A DNA stretch of 55,371 bases. Origin: Verrucomicrobiales bacterium. Lineage in GTDB: Bacteria > Verrucomicrobiota > Verrucomicrobiia > Verrucomicrobiales > DEV007. This document shows, piece after piece, positions 17,528-26,430 of the stretch. Under the pieces are notes generated by a model. It saw nothing but the letters and a program-made list of their open reading frames with translations. It was not told where the DNA came from and did not search any database. Numbering within the stretch: position 1 is the first letter of the stretch; each line of letters starts with the position of its first letter. The translations under genes and the position numbers were made by a program. The stretch spans positions 1 to 55,371 of the forward strand of contig JAOFXR010000015.1 in the NCBI GenBank assembly GCA_028047635.1, read 5' to 3'.

Positions 17528-18888
17528 CTGAGGAAGGCGAGACGCCGATAGGGGCTGCGGTGGCGAACGAGGATATTGATATGGTCGAGTTACTTTTGGA
17601 TGGTGGCGTGAGTGCCTCGCCCAAAGTCGAGAATGGAGATACTCCCTTGATGCTCGCGGTGGGTTCAGGAAACGTTCCGATTGCCCACCAGCTGATTGCT
17701 TCAGGTGCGGCGATTAATAAGAATGCCTTACTCGCGAAGTCCTACACTCTTAGGGATGATCCTTTGATGAGTTTGCTTCTGAATTCAGGAGCCGACCCCG
17801 AGGCAGTGATCCCCGGAACTGAGCAACGAGTCTTTGATGCGGCGGTTCAAGATGGAGCGACGGGCGCCGTGAGAACGCTTCTTGCCGCAGGGGCTTCGAT
17901 TGGCGACAACCTTTGGGCGGCTCTTCTTACGGGGCAGGATGATTTGATTCGCTTGATTCTCGATGCTGGAGCTGATCCTCGTCAAAAGGGGCCGGAGGGA
18001 CAGGACCCTCTCGATTTTTGTTTGAAGCAGGAGCGCTATCGGGCTGCCCGTGAACTCCTCGACGGAGGCGCCAATCCGGATGCGCTTTACAGTGATGACA
18101 GAACCTGGCTCGAGGAGGCGATTCGCAAAGGAAATCCCAATATTGCTGAAGCGCTTATCAGGGCCGGAGCAACAGTGGAAGGCGTTCGCTGCAGCGATCG
18201 GCACACTTTTCTCGCGTGGGCGGTGGCTCACGAGATGCCCACAGTGGTGAAAGCCCTGCTTGATGCCGGAGTCGATCCCGATATCGATGAACGTTCTCCC
18301 GCGAGCTCTGAGTTTCAGAACATGTTCACGAGCACGACTTTTAAGTATCATCTCAGATCAGATCGTCGCATTCGCCCGATTATGATGGCCGCTGCGCAGC
18401 GAAATCATGAGATTGCACAGATTTTGATGGATGGCGGCGCAAACGGGAAGGCTTACACACCGAACTACCTCATGGCGGCGATTATCGGTTCCTGGTATAA
18501 GGACGCGAAGATGCAGCATATTGCCTTGCTGGGGAAAGTCCCTGAAGTTCAGCCTCGCCGAGTGATTGTCGATCTTCCGTCTCAGCGAGTGACTCTGTAT
18601 GAGAATGGCGTCGCGACTTATTCGACTCGTTGTTCAACCGGGAAGAGTGGCTATCGCACTCCTACTGGAGAGTATGTCATCAGCGACAGGCACCGCAGCC
18701 ATACTTCATCCATTTATGGTTCAAGCATGCCTTATTTCCAGCGCTTCAATTACAGCGCCTTCGGATTCCATGCGGGCTATGTGCCGAATTATCCTGCTTC
18801 ACATGGTTGCATTCGACTTCCCAAATCGGCGGCCCGCCATCTTTTCGGTAAGCTTGAAGTGGGTGACTATGCCGTGATTCAGCATTGA
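17512..18888 (+). pseudogene. Ankyrin/L,D-transpeptidase gene, 3' part with intact YkuD domain
   Basis: 458 residues in frame +1; the true continuation starts at about 17500. About nine further ankyrin repeats run to residue ~330, then a YkuD L,D-transpeptidase domain (VIVDLPSQRVTLYENG...STGKSGYRTPTGEY) with the active-site motif SHGCIRLP (catalytic Cys). L,D-transpeptidases make 3-3 crosslinks in peptidoglycan or attach lipoproteins to it. Fusion to a long ankyrin array is unusual. If translated alone from the ATG at 17512 the product would lack the membrane anchor and probably stay in the cytoplasm, so the domain would be misplaced. Confidence 0.75.
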
Positions 18889-19014
18889 ACTAATTCGCTG
18901 TTTACCTGATTCATCTGAACACAGCTTGCGGGCTGATACTGGTATCGGGCGCAGCCCCTGCAATCTTTCCTTGCTGAAGATACGCACACATCGTTCAATG
19001 AGGTAGGAAAGGGA

Positions 19015-22000
19015 ATGAGATGTCGAAGATCAGTGGCCACACTATGGCTGATCCTTGCTTCTTGGTGCCATGCTTCTTTGGAGGCGGCGACCAGTGAAGA
19101 TGAGGACAAGAAAGGGGAGGAGAAAGCGATTCAAGCGCTTCTCGTGACTGGCGGCGCTTCGCACGCCTACGGCATCCGGAAGGACATCATTACCCGCGGA
19201 GTTCGGGAGCGTGTTTCTCAAAAAATCGAGTGGATGGTTCGCCTTCAGGGCGAAGGCGAAAGTGACGCGAGGATTCCGCTCTTTGAATCGCCGACCTGGG
19301 CGGACGGATACGATATTGTGGTCCACGACTACTGCTTCCCCCGGGTTTGGGACACGGGTTATGTTGACCGCGTTCTGGCTCCTCACGAGGGAGGGGTTCC
19401 CGCTGTTCTCCTTCACGGCACGATGCACTCGTTTCGAACTAGTGATGACAGATGGTTCGAATTTTGTGGGATTACTTCCCGGCGTCATGACAAAAATTAC
19501 CCGCTCACGATTATCCCCGAAACTCCATTGAGTCCGATCTGGGGCGGGCTCGATACGTGGACGACGCGAGAGGGGCAGCTCTACTTCGTGGACAAGGTTT
19601 TCGAGAATACCAAGGTTCTGGGAACGGCGCTTGCCCGTGGCAGTGAAAAGCCGCACGCCGTTGTCTGGCAGCATCGCTATGGAGCGGCAAATGCTCGTGT
19701 TTTCGGGATGACGCCGGGCAATGATCTTACGACTTTGGTGCAGCCCGAATACCTCGACACACTCGCGAGAGGCTTTCTTTGGGCTCTCGACAAAACCGAC
19801 ACGGCTGAATTTAAAGAGATTGCTGCGGAAGATTCGCTGAGTGGTTTTACGCTTCCTGTTCCGCCTTCCGCTCTTCCGTCGGTTGGGGCGAGAGCATTGA
19901 CATTTGCCTCGGCTGGGATCTCGGCCCCCGGTGACATGGTCGCTTCTTCTCCGTGGGGTGGCAGGCTGGCAGCAGATCGGGATTCGGGCACTTCGTGGAT
20001 TCCTGAAAAAACGGGCCTGGCAGTGTGGCAGGGGGAATTGAAGAGAAGCTCAACCGTGAGTGCTCTCGCGATTATCTGGGACAATCCACCGGCTCAGTAT
20101 TCCATTTCGACTTCAGTAGACGGGATTGTCTGGGAGATCGCGGGGGGGAAGCCGGAGACGTCGGGCCCTTCTCACTCTCTGCACGAGATCGTGCCACGCG
20201 AAGCTGGCTGGATACGTGTCGACCTCCTCCAAAGTGGTGGAGGTGCGCCTTCGGGTATTCGAGAGTTAGGGGCCTACCGGAAACGTTCCGATGTTCCTGC
20301 CGAATTTCGAGAGTGTAACCTAGAAGAGGAGGTGAAAGAGGCTGTGAGTCCTCCGACTCTCTCACTCGATGACAATCGAGTAGAGAATGGGTTTCTGCTC
20401 AGCGGTGACTGGAGCCTGAAGGCTATTGCTGAGTTGTCTCCTGACGCGGTCGTTAAATCAATCACCACTAAAGCCTCAGATTCTGCCTTTCTGCTCGTTT
20501 CATCGGCTTTTCGAAAAGACGCTGCTTTAGAGGTGCTTCATTGCCACTGTGAAGGTGGTGAAATGACGTGGGTGTCGTTCCTCGACGGGCTGGCTCCGGA
20601 GTCTGTCATCGGTTGGGACGGGGAATGGCTGTATGTATTGAGCGGTCCCGCGATGGACCTTTATCGAGATACCAATGGAGATGGCGCCGCCGATGAGCGC
20701 CATGGAACTCCCTCGCTTTTCTCTGAAGATCTGACGGCTCAGGGTAAACCGGTGAATCGTATCTTTCATGAGATGGTGGTGGCTCCTGATGGTTGGATTT
20801 ATGCGAGCTTCTCTCAGGAAGAAAGAAGCGAAGCTTTTTCAAGCAGTGGCAAAGCGTTAGCGTTACCACAACAGGGAATTCTCCGCTTCACCCGTAATTT
20901 CGATAAGCCCGAGTTAGTTCTGAATACGATGAGTAAAATCAATTCATTTATCGTTGATCATCAATCAATTAAGGTGGTTTCGGGTGGGCTCTCCGAGGGG
21001 CTCTACCTTTTGCCTGCGATTGCGGCGGGCCTTTCGAGCCTTGAATCTCTAAGCGCGGTGGCTCCGGATACCATCGCAAGGGGTTGGCGGGAACAGAGCT
21101 GGATTGAGATTGTCGATAATTCTATCTCTGAGGTCGAAGGCAATCCCGGGCACGTTCGTCGAACCCCGTTGGCGACTGTTCCCGGCATCCAGTATTTTTC
21201 GATGGATGGACTTAACCATGGTTGGTTCGTTCGCTCGAAGGGCACCGGGGAGGCAATCGAACTGGGAGTCATTTCCCGCGAGGAAGAGGTCAACCGGTGG
21301 GAGCTCGATCGTGTGACTACAGATGCTCTTGTTGAACTTATCGGGAAGGGCACGCTCCGGCAGCAGGACGTTTTGTTTTTCGAATTACTGCGACGTAAAC
21401 TGAAACCTGTATCAGAGATCGAAGCGATACTAAATGATACCGAACGGAAGATGGCTTCACGGGTTCTTGCCTTACGATTGCTCTCGGAAATTGATAAAGA
21501 GGGTTCTTTAACCCGTCTCGTCGAATGGGCACAATCTGAGGAAGCTCTTTTGCGTAAAGAGGCCTTTGATCTGCTCGGAAGTCTCGAAGGCGCCGCGAAT
21601 CATAAGGTCTTATCCAAGATCACTGAAGAGAAGGATCCCGTTGTTACGGCCGCCATTCTAGGGAGCATTTTCCGATCGGGAAGCGATGTGAAAGGACTTG
21701 ATCCACTCGTATTGAAACTGGCAGCGACGCCCGAGCCGCTCGTGGCGGAATCGGCATCCGCTTTTCTGGTGCGACGCGAAACGGTCTCTACCTGCTTTAC
21801 TGCGCTGGATGATCCGGAAAAAAGAGATCTCTGGCCTGCTGCGTTCGAGGTGCTCTCCCTTAGGCGCCGGGAAACAGTGGTCGAGGGGCTTGGAGAGCGT
21901 CTTGCCCGAACCACTGATCCTGGTTTTCGAGCGCTGAGCTTAACTGCTTTATGCCGGCTTTATGCATCGCCTTCGGGTGAGCCCTGGGAGGCTTCAGGGT

Positions 22001-23208
22001 TCGTTGGCAGTCTTCTCAGGGCTTCTCTGAGTGACAGGCGTGTCGACAAGGCGCGACTAGTAGATCAAATGGTCGCACGCAAGATACCGCTTCAGCCTTC
22101 ATCGCTCATGAGTCTGGCAAAGGACGACATCACCTTGGAGTCATTTGTCGTGGATTGGCTTATGAGGAGGCAAGTGGCTGCGGAATCGGTGCCGTGGCTA
22201 AAAGAGCTCATCGAAAGCGATAGTCGCGATCCGATTTTAAAACGGAAGGCGTTAGTCGCGCTTGCTGGAGTGAACGAGGGGAAGGGGTATCTGAGTCTTG
22301 TAGATTCGATAGTGAAAGCCCTCGATGAAACACCATGGATTGGTGATTACCGCGGACAGCTTGAGCGACGGTGGCGTGATAACCCGATTCGAGCGGCTGT
22401 GGTGCAAGATTTGATCAAGATCACAAAGGGAAAGGATCCTGACAAAAGCAAACTCGCCTGGGAGCCACTGTTGTTGCTGCGTGATGACTTTAACGGGGGA
22501 GTAAACGATTCTCGCGGCGTAGTGGAGAGGATTGATGAAGTTCTGTTTTCGAAAAAAGACGAGATCAAACCAATGCTTCTCGCAATGAAGCGGGTAGCCT
22601 CGTTCGAGCTTCCCAGAGCTCTTGCCGTGATTGAGGGTGGCAACGACGAAACCTTGAAGTCAGCGGTGCAAGACTTAGCGATTTCGGACGAAACTTCAAT
22701 GGCATGGTCCGCTTCGTTTTCTGACCAGGAGACTGAGCGCTTCCTTGCTGAGGCGCGAGCGGTTGCTGGCGATGCCGAGGCCGGATCCGAGTGGTTCGAA
22801 CGCTCGGGCTGTTCCGACTGTCATAATATTCATGGAGAAGGGCTTTCGCTTGGGCCGGACTTTGCCTTTGCGACCGAGCCTTTCGATCTCGTGACTCTTT
22901 TTGATTCGGTAACTGATCCAGCGGCCGAAGTAGCGGAATCCTTTGTTCTTCACACCTTTGAGATGCGCAATGGCAGCCGCCTCTACGGGGCAAATGTCGA
23001 GAGAGAGAAAGAGCAAGTCAGTCTCATTGATACCGCTGGGAATCGAGTGTCTTTTTCCAGCAAAAACGTTCACCGTGAATGGGTTCAGGGCGATAGCCTC
23101 ATGCCTCAAATGAATGATGGGATCATGACGAGTCAGCACCTTGCTGATTTAAAAGTGTTTCTCGACTCCCTCGTATCGCCCGGTCTCACGACCAGTGAAG
23201 TGGAATAG
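19015..23208 (+). CDS. Secreted multidomain ThuA / PVC-type propeller / HEAT / cytochrome c protein
   Basis: 1397 residues. The signal peptide (residues 1-25) is followed by a ThuA-like domain (~38-265, ALLVTGGASHAYGIRKDII ... VWQHRYGAANARVFGMTPG). Next is a discoidin-like beta domain (~315-420). A PVC-type beta-propeller follows (~445-735, LDGLAPESVIGWDGEWLYVL, APDGWIYASF). A helical HEAT-like array runs ~765-1220. The C-terminal cytochrome c domain has CSDCH at about 1266-1270 and the TIGR02603-type ending (ESFVLHTFEMRNGSRLYGANV). Such proteins are a hallmark of Verrucomicrobia and Planctomycetes. They are periplasmic, with a suspected role in oxidative sugar metabolism. A purine-rich GGAAAGGGA precedes the ATG, one of the few SD-like sequences here. 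Confidence 0.85.
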   Translation: MRCRRSVATLWLILASWCHASLEAATSEDEDKKGEEKAIQALLVTGGASHAYGIRKDIITRGVRERVSQKIEWMVRLQGEGESDARIPLFESPTWADGYDIVVHDYCFPRVWDTGYVDRVLAPHEGGVPAVLLHGTMHSFRTSDDRWFEFCGITSRRHDKNYPLTIIPETPLSPIWGGLDTWTTREGQLYFVDKVFENTKVLGTALARGSEKPHAVVWQHRYGAANARVFGMTPGNDLTTLVQPEYLDTLARGFLWALDKTDTAEFKEIAAEDSLSGFTLPVPPSALPSVGARALTFASAGISAPGDMVASSPWGGRLAADRDSGTSWIPEKTGLAVWQGELKRSSTVSALAIIWDNPPAQYSISTSVDGIVWEIAGGKPETSGPSHSLHEIVPREAGWIRVDLLQSGGGAPSGIRELGAYRKRSDVPAEFRECNLEEEVKEAVSPPTLSLDDNRVENGFLLSGDWSLKAIAELSPDAVVKSITTKASDSAFLLVSSAFRKDAALEVLHCHCEGGEMTWVSFLDGLAPESVIGWDGEWLYVLSGPAMDLYRDTNGDGAADERHGTPSLFSEDLTAQGKPVNRIFHEMVVAPDGWIYASFSQEERSEAFSSSGKALALPQQGILRFTRNFDKPELVLNTMSKINSFIVDHQSIKVVSGGLSEGLYLLPAIAAGLSSLESLSAVAPDTIARGWREQSWIEIVDNSISEVEGNPGHVRRTPLATVPGIQYFSMDGLNHGWFVRSKGTGEAIELGVISREEEVNRWELDRVTTDALVELIGKGTLRQQDVLFFELLRRKLKPVSEIEAILNDTERKMASRVLALRLLSEIDKEGSLTRLVEWAQSEEALLRKEAFDLLGSLEGAANHKVLSKITEEKDPVVTAAILGSIFRSGSDVKGLDPLVLKLAATPEPLVAESASAFLVRRETVSTCFTALDDPEKRDLWPAAFEVLSLRRRETVVEGLGERLARTTDPGFRALSLTALCRLYASPSGEPWEASGFVGSLLRASLSDRRVDKARLVDQMVARKIPLQPSSLMSLAKDDITLESFVVDWLMRRQVAAESVPWLKELIESDSRDPILKRKALVALAGVNEGKGYLSLVDSIVKALDETPWIGDYRGQLERRWRDNPIRAAVVQDLIKITKGKDPDKSKLAWEPLLLLRDDFNGGVNDSRGVVERIDEVLFSKKDEIKPMLLAMKRVASFELPRALAVIEGGNDETLKSAVQDLAISDETSMAWSASFSDQETERFLAEARAVAGDAEAGSEWFERSGCSDCHNIHGEGLSLGPDFAFATEPFDLVTLFDSVTDPAAEVAESFVLHTFEMRNGSRLYGANVEREKEQVSLIDTAGNRVSFSSKNVHREWVQGDSLMPQMNDGIMTSQHLADLKVFLDSLVSPGLTTSEVE

Positions 23209-23230
23209 CGTTCGAATGCAGGATATTGCA

Positions 23231-23317
23231 GTAGTCACGTCCCCAAGGACGTGGACGCATGCTTTGGGATGAGCGAATGTTCGAAGCGCGAGGTTTCACG
23301 GCTTTCACCTACAGAAT
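23231..23317. repeat. Structured intergenic repeat, family 2, copy 1
   Basis: GTAG (23231) to CTAC (23309-23312) encloses a perfect 7-bp hairpin, CACGTCC-CCAA-GGACGTG (23236-23253). This is followed by GGACGCATGCT, TTGGGATG, a GTTCGA block and TCACGG. The second copy at 23330-23414 has the same blocks in the same order. The hairpin stem sequences are completely different but paired in both copies. It lies between convergent genes. Confidence 0.7.
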
Positions 23318-23329
23318 AAGCTTGAGCCC

Positions 23330-23414
23330 GTAGCTGAGCCCCGTGGGCTCGGACGTATGCTCTTGGGATGTAAGAACGTTCGACGAGCGAAGTCACGGCC
23401 TTCACCTACGGAAT
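23330..23414. repeat. Structured intergenic repeat, family 2, copy 2
   Basis: CCGTAG (23328-23333) pairs with CTACGG (23406-23411) as a closing stem. Inside is the hairpin GAGCCC-CGT-GGGCTC (23336-23350), then GGACGTATGCT, TTGGGATG, ACGTTCGA and GTCACGG. Its right end contains the folK stop codon (23406-23408 on the minus strand), so the last codons of folK are formed by the repeat. Function is unknown; it could terminate or stabilise the two convergent transcripts. Confidence 0.7.
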
Positions 23415-23900
23415 GAACGCAAGCACTGACGCATTGGCGAAAAGTCGTGTCGCCTTCTTATCAAAGGCATAATTGGCGGGGACGAGGTCTTCGCGAATGT
23501 CAGAAAGGGGACGGAGCACGAAATCTCTCTCATGCATACGAGGATGAGGAATGATCAGTGTTGGCTCATTGATTACGAGGTCTCCGTAATACAAAATATC
23601 GACGTCGATAACGCGAGGAGCGTTTACCTCACGGCTCGATTGGTCGGGGCGACCAAACTCGATCTCGATGGCTTGGGTGTGGTTTAGCAGGTCGAGAGGA
23701 GGAAGCTCGGTTTCAACCTCAATGACGGCATTTAGGAACCCCGGAGAGCCTTCAGGGCAATCGACGGGATCTGTCTCGTAAGCATTTGAGACGAGAAGGT
23801 GATTACTCGATGCCAGCTCACGAAGCTTCGCACAGGCCCGTTGTAGATGATAGAGTCGATCTCCGAGGTTGGTTCCCAGACTGAAGCCGACTTTCGTCAT
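23406..23900 (-). CDS. folK: 2-amino-4-hydroxy-6-hydroxymethyldihydropteridine diphosphokinase
   Basis: 164 residues. It opens with VGFSLGTNLGDR and carries FLNAVIEVETELPPLDLL, IEIEFGR, RVIDVDILYYGD and IPHPRMHERDFVLRPL, the full set of HPPK signatures, including the paired Asp (DVD) that binds magnesium. It transfers pyrophosphate from ATP to the pterin in folate synthesis. The start is 3 bp after the dapB stop, so it is the last gene of the trpA-dapFAB operon. Its stop lies inside repeat family 2, copy 2. Confidence 0.93.
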   Translation of the reverse strand: MTKVGFSLGTNLGDRLYHLQRACAKLRELASSNHLLVSNAYETDPVDCPEGSPGFLNAVIEVETELPPLDLLNHTQAIEIEFGRPDQSSREVNAPRVIDVDILYYGDLVINEPTLIIPHPRMHERDFVLRPLSDIREDLVPANYAFDKKATRLFANASVLAFIP

Positions 23901-23903
23901 CGT

Positions 23904-24644
23904 TCACTTGAGTCCTAAGACGTCCTGCATGTCGAAGAGGCCGTTCTTCAGCCCTTCGCATTCAATCCATTTGGCCGCGCGAACGGCGCCCTTGGAAAAG
24001 GTCTCACGACTGGATGCTTTGTGGGTCAGTTCAACCCGTTCGCCATCGTTAGCGTAAACGACAGTGTGATCTCCAACGACATCACCACCGCGAAGGGCGT
24101 GAACACCGATTTCTGTCTTGGTGCGAGCTCCGACATCGCCAAAGCGACCATGCTTGCAATCGTCGTCGTAGGAGAGATCACGGACATCAGCCAAAATCTC
24201 AGCGAGACGGCGAGCGGTCCCGCTTGGTGAATCTTTTTTGTGGCGGTGATGCATCTCGATGACTTCGAGGTCAAAGTCATTTCCGAGGATCTCGGTAGCA
24301 CGACGCGTCAGCCAGAAGAGGGTATTGACCCCCACTGAATAGTTCGGAGCATGAACGATGGGGATCGATTTTGAAGCCTCTTGAATCAACTGAAGCTGCT
24401 CATCCGTGTGTCCCGTTGTTCCCATGACAATCGGGACGCCTTTTTTGAGACAGCCTTCGATCAATTCGTCGGTGAAGGTGGGAAGCGTGAAATCAATTAC
24501 GATTTTCGACTGATCTAGTGCCTCGACAAGTGAATCCCCGAGATCAATCCCTGCGGCGACCCGTGTCTCAGGATCGGCACTGACAGAGGCGGCAACCATT
24601 TGCCCCATACGACCGCGAAAGCCGGTAACTAAAACATCAAGCAT
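23904..24644 (-). CDS. dapB: 4-hydroxy-tetrahydrodipicolinate reductase
   Basis: 246 residues. The nucleotide motif is TGFRGRMG (residues 7-14). The catalytic region is EMHHRHKKDSPSGTA, with H132/H133 and K137. It carries out the NAD(P)H-dependent reduction in the lysine/diaminopimelate pathway. It sits 18 bp after dapA and 3 bp before folK on the same strand. The ATG at 24644 has no Shine-Dalgarno sequence. Confidence 0.95.
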   Translation of the reverse strand: MLDVLVTGFRGRMGQMVAASVSADPETRVAAGIDLGDSLVEALDQSKIVIDFTLPTFTDELIEGCLKKGVPIVMGTTGHTDEQLQLIQEASKSIPIVHAPNYSVGVNTLFWLTRRATEILGNDFDLEVIEMHHRHKKDSPSGTARRLAEILADVRDLSYDDDCKHGRFGDVGARTKTEIGVHALRGGDVVGDHTVVYANDGERVELTHKASSRETFSKGAVRAAKWIECEGLKNGLFDMQDVLGLK

Positions 24645-24662
24645 AGCAAAAAGAGAAAGGGG

Positions 24663-25544
24663 TTAGACTAAGTTAAGCCCGGCAAGAATAACGCGGAGTT
24701 CTTCCACCTTTTCGTCGGACATCTCGACCATGGGAAGCCTGAGTTTTGGCAGGCATTCGCCAGTGAGTCCAAGCGCTGCTTTGATTGGAACAGGGTTCGT
24801 GTCGAGTTGGAGAAAAGCACTGAAGAGTCCGTAGTATTGAGCATTGATCGACTCGGCATCACCCACTCGATTTTCCAACATTGCACTGGTGATGTCAGCC
24901 ATCGCTTTCGGGATCAGGTTGGAGGCAACAGAGATCACTCCGACGCCGCCTTCTTTCATGAATTCGATCGTAAGCGCATCGTCTCCCGAGAGGATCTCAA
25001 AATCATCCGGCAGCGCGGCACGCAGCAGTCTGACGCGCTCAGTGACGCCTCCGGCTTCCTTGATTGCTTTGATTCTCGGGCATTCCCTTGCGAGCCGTAC
25101 CGCAGTCTCTACGTCGATTTGAACGTGGCAGCGACCTGGGATGGAATAGAGAATGATGGGGAGTTCGGTCGACTCGGAAATCGCCCGGTAATGCTGGAAG
25201 AGCCCTTCCTGGGAGGGTTTGTTGTAGTAGGGCGTCACGATGAGCGCAGCACTGGCACCGCCTTCTTCGGCTGCTTGAGTGAGGGCAACGGCTTCGCGAG
25301 TGGAATTGGATCCTGTGCCGGCAATGACAAGGCCACGTCCGGCTGTGTGCTTGACCGCGAGTTCAACGACACGATGGTGTTCCTCGGTGGAGAGGGTGGC
25401 TGATTCGCCGGTGGTTCCTACGGGCACAATCCCTTTGATGCCGTTATCGAACTGCTTGTCGATCAGCTTGCGGAATGAATCGGTGTCGATCATTCCGTCT
25501 TTGGAAAACGGGGTTACGAGAGCTGTGTGAGCGCCTTCAAACAT
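24663..25544 (-). CDS. dapA: 4-hydroxy-tetrahydrodipicolinate synthase
   Basis: 293 residues, the usual family length. Motifs are PVGTTGES (41-48, with the proton-relay Thr), ILYSIPGR with Y133, and IKEAGG with the Schiff-base K162. It condenses pyruvate and aspartate semialdehyde, the first committed step towards DAP and lysine. It is cytoplasmic and part of the operon with dapF 44 bp upstream and dapB 18 bp downstream. Confidence 0.96.
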   Translation of the reverse strand: MFEGAHTALVTPFSKDGMIDTDSFRKLIDKQFDNGIKGIVPVGTTGESATLSTEEHHRVVELAVKHTAGRGLVIAGTGSNSTREAVALTQAAEEGGASAALIVTPYYNKPSQEGLFQHYRAISESTELPIILYSIPGRCHVQIDVETAVRLARECPRIKAIKEAGGVTERVRLLRAALPDDFEILSGDDALTIEFMKEGGVGVISVASNLIPKAMADITSAMLENRVGDAESINAQYYGLFSAFLQLDTNPVPIKAALGLTGECLPKLRLPMVEMSDEKVEELRVILAGLNLV

Positions 25545-25588
25545 GATGGTTGTGGGGAAAGGGGCAGAGAATCTAAATAGGGAAAATG

Positions 25589-26401
25589 CTAGAGTGAGGT
25601 GAGATGGCCGTGGAAAGTGAAATCAGCCGGACCGAGTAAAGTGACATTCTCGTAAACGCCGGAAGCGTTCTTCGTGAAATTGATTTCGAGTGTATCACCC
25701 CCTGCGACCCGAACCTTAATCGGTCCCTCTGTGCCGGTCAATTCGTGATGAATGATTGCACAGGCAACCATCCCGGTTCCGCAGGCGAGGGTTTCATCCT
25801 CTACCCCGCGTTCGTAGGTGCGGATGGCAATCTCAGCATCACCAGTCACTTCGACAAAGTTGGCGTTCGTTCCCGACGGGGCAAACTGGTCGTGGTAACG
25901 TACCGCTGTACCCAACTTCTTAATTTCAACCCCGGCAAGTTCATCGACGAAAACGACCGCATGAGGCACTCCGGTATTGACCGAGTGAACTGCGTGGCTT
26001 TCTCCAGCGAGCTCGAACTGGAGGTTTAAATTCAAATCGAACGGCTCGCTTAGCTGAATGCGAACTTCGTCTCCGATAAACTCCGCTTCGATGACGCCGG
26101 CGATCGTTTCGAAGGTGGTCTTCTCAAGTGTGTTGTCTTCGAGTTGGTTGACAAAACGGGCAAAACAGCGCGCACCGTTGCCGCACATTTCTGCCTCGCC
26201 ACCGTCAGCGTTGTAGTAGCGCATCCGGTAGTCAGCTCCGTTTTGAGCCGGTTCGACCGCGAGGAGTCCGTCGCCTCCAACCCCGCGTTGGCGCTGACAG
26301 AGACGCGCAATTTGCTCCGTGCTCAAAGTGAGCCGGTTATCGCGATTGTCGAAAACGACAAAATCGTTTCCTGCACCATTCATTTTCCAAAATCCTTCCA
26401 T
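25589..26401 (-). CDS. dapF: Diaminopimelate epimerase
   Basis: 270 residues. The two-base catalytic cysteines are C73 (EMCGNGARCF) and C207 (LACGTGMVA). NGAGNDFVV at the N-terminus and VGGDGLL (~41-47) are also diagnostic. It interconverts LL- and meso-DAP for peptidoglycan and lysine synthesis. It lies 29 bp after trpA and 44 bp before dapA on the same strand. Confidence 0.96.
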   Translation of the reverse strand: MEGFWKMNGAGNDFVVFDNRDNRLTLSTEQIARLCQRQRGVGGDGLLAVEPAQNGADYRMRYYNADGGEAEMCGNGARCFARFVNQLEDNTLEKTTFETIAGVIEAEFIGDEVRIQLSEPFDLNLNLQFELAGESHAVHSVNTGVPHAVVFVDELAGVEIKKLGTAVRYHDQFAPSGTNANFVEVTGDAEIAIRTYERGVEDETLACGTGMVACAIIHHELTGTEGPIKVRVAGGDTLEINFTKNASGVYENVTLLGPADFTFHGHLTSL

Positions 26402-26430
26402 CTCAAAGAGGCCTTTTGCCGTGGAAAAGA

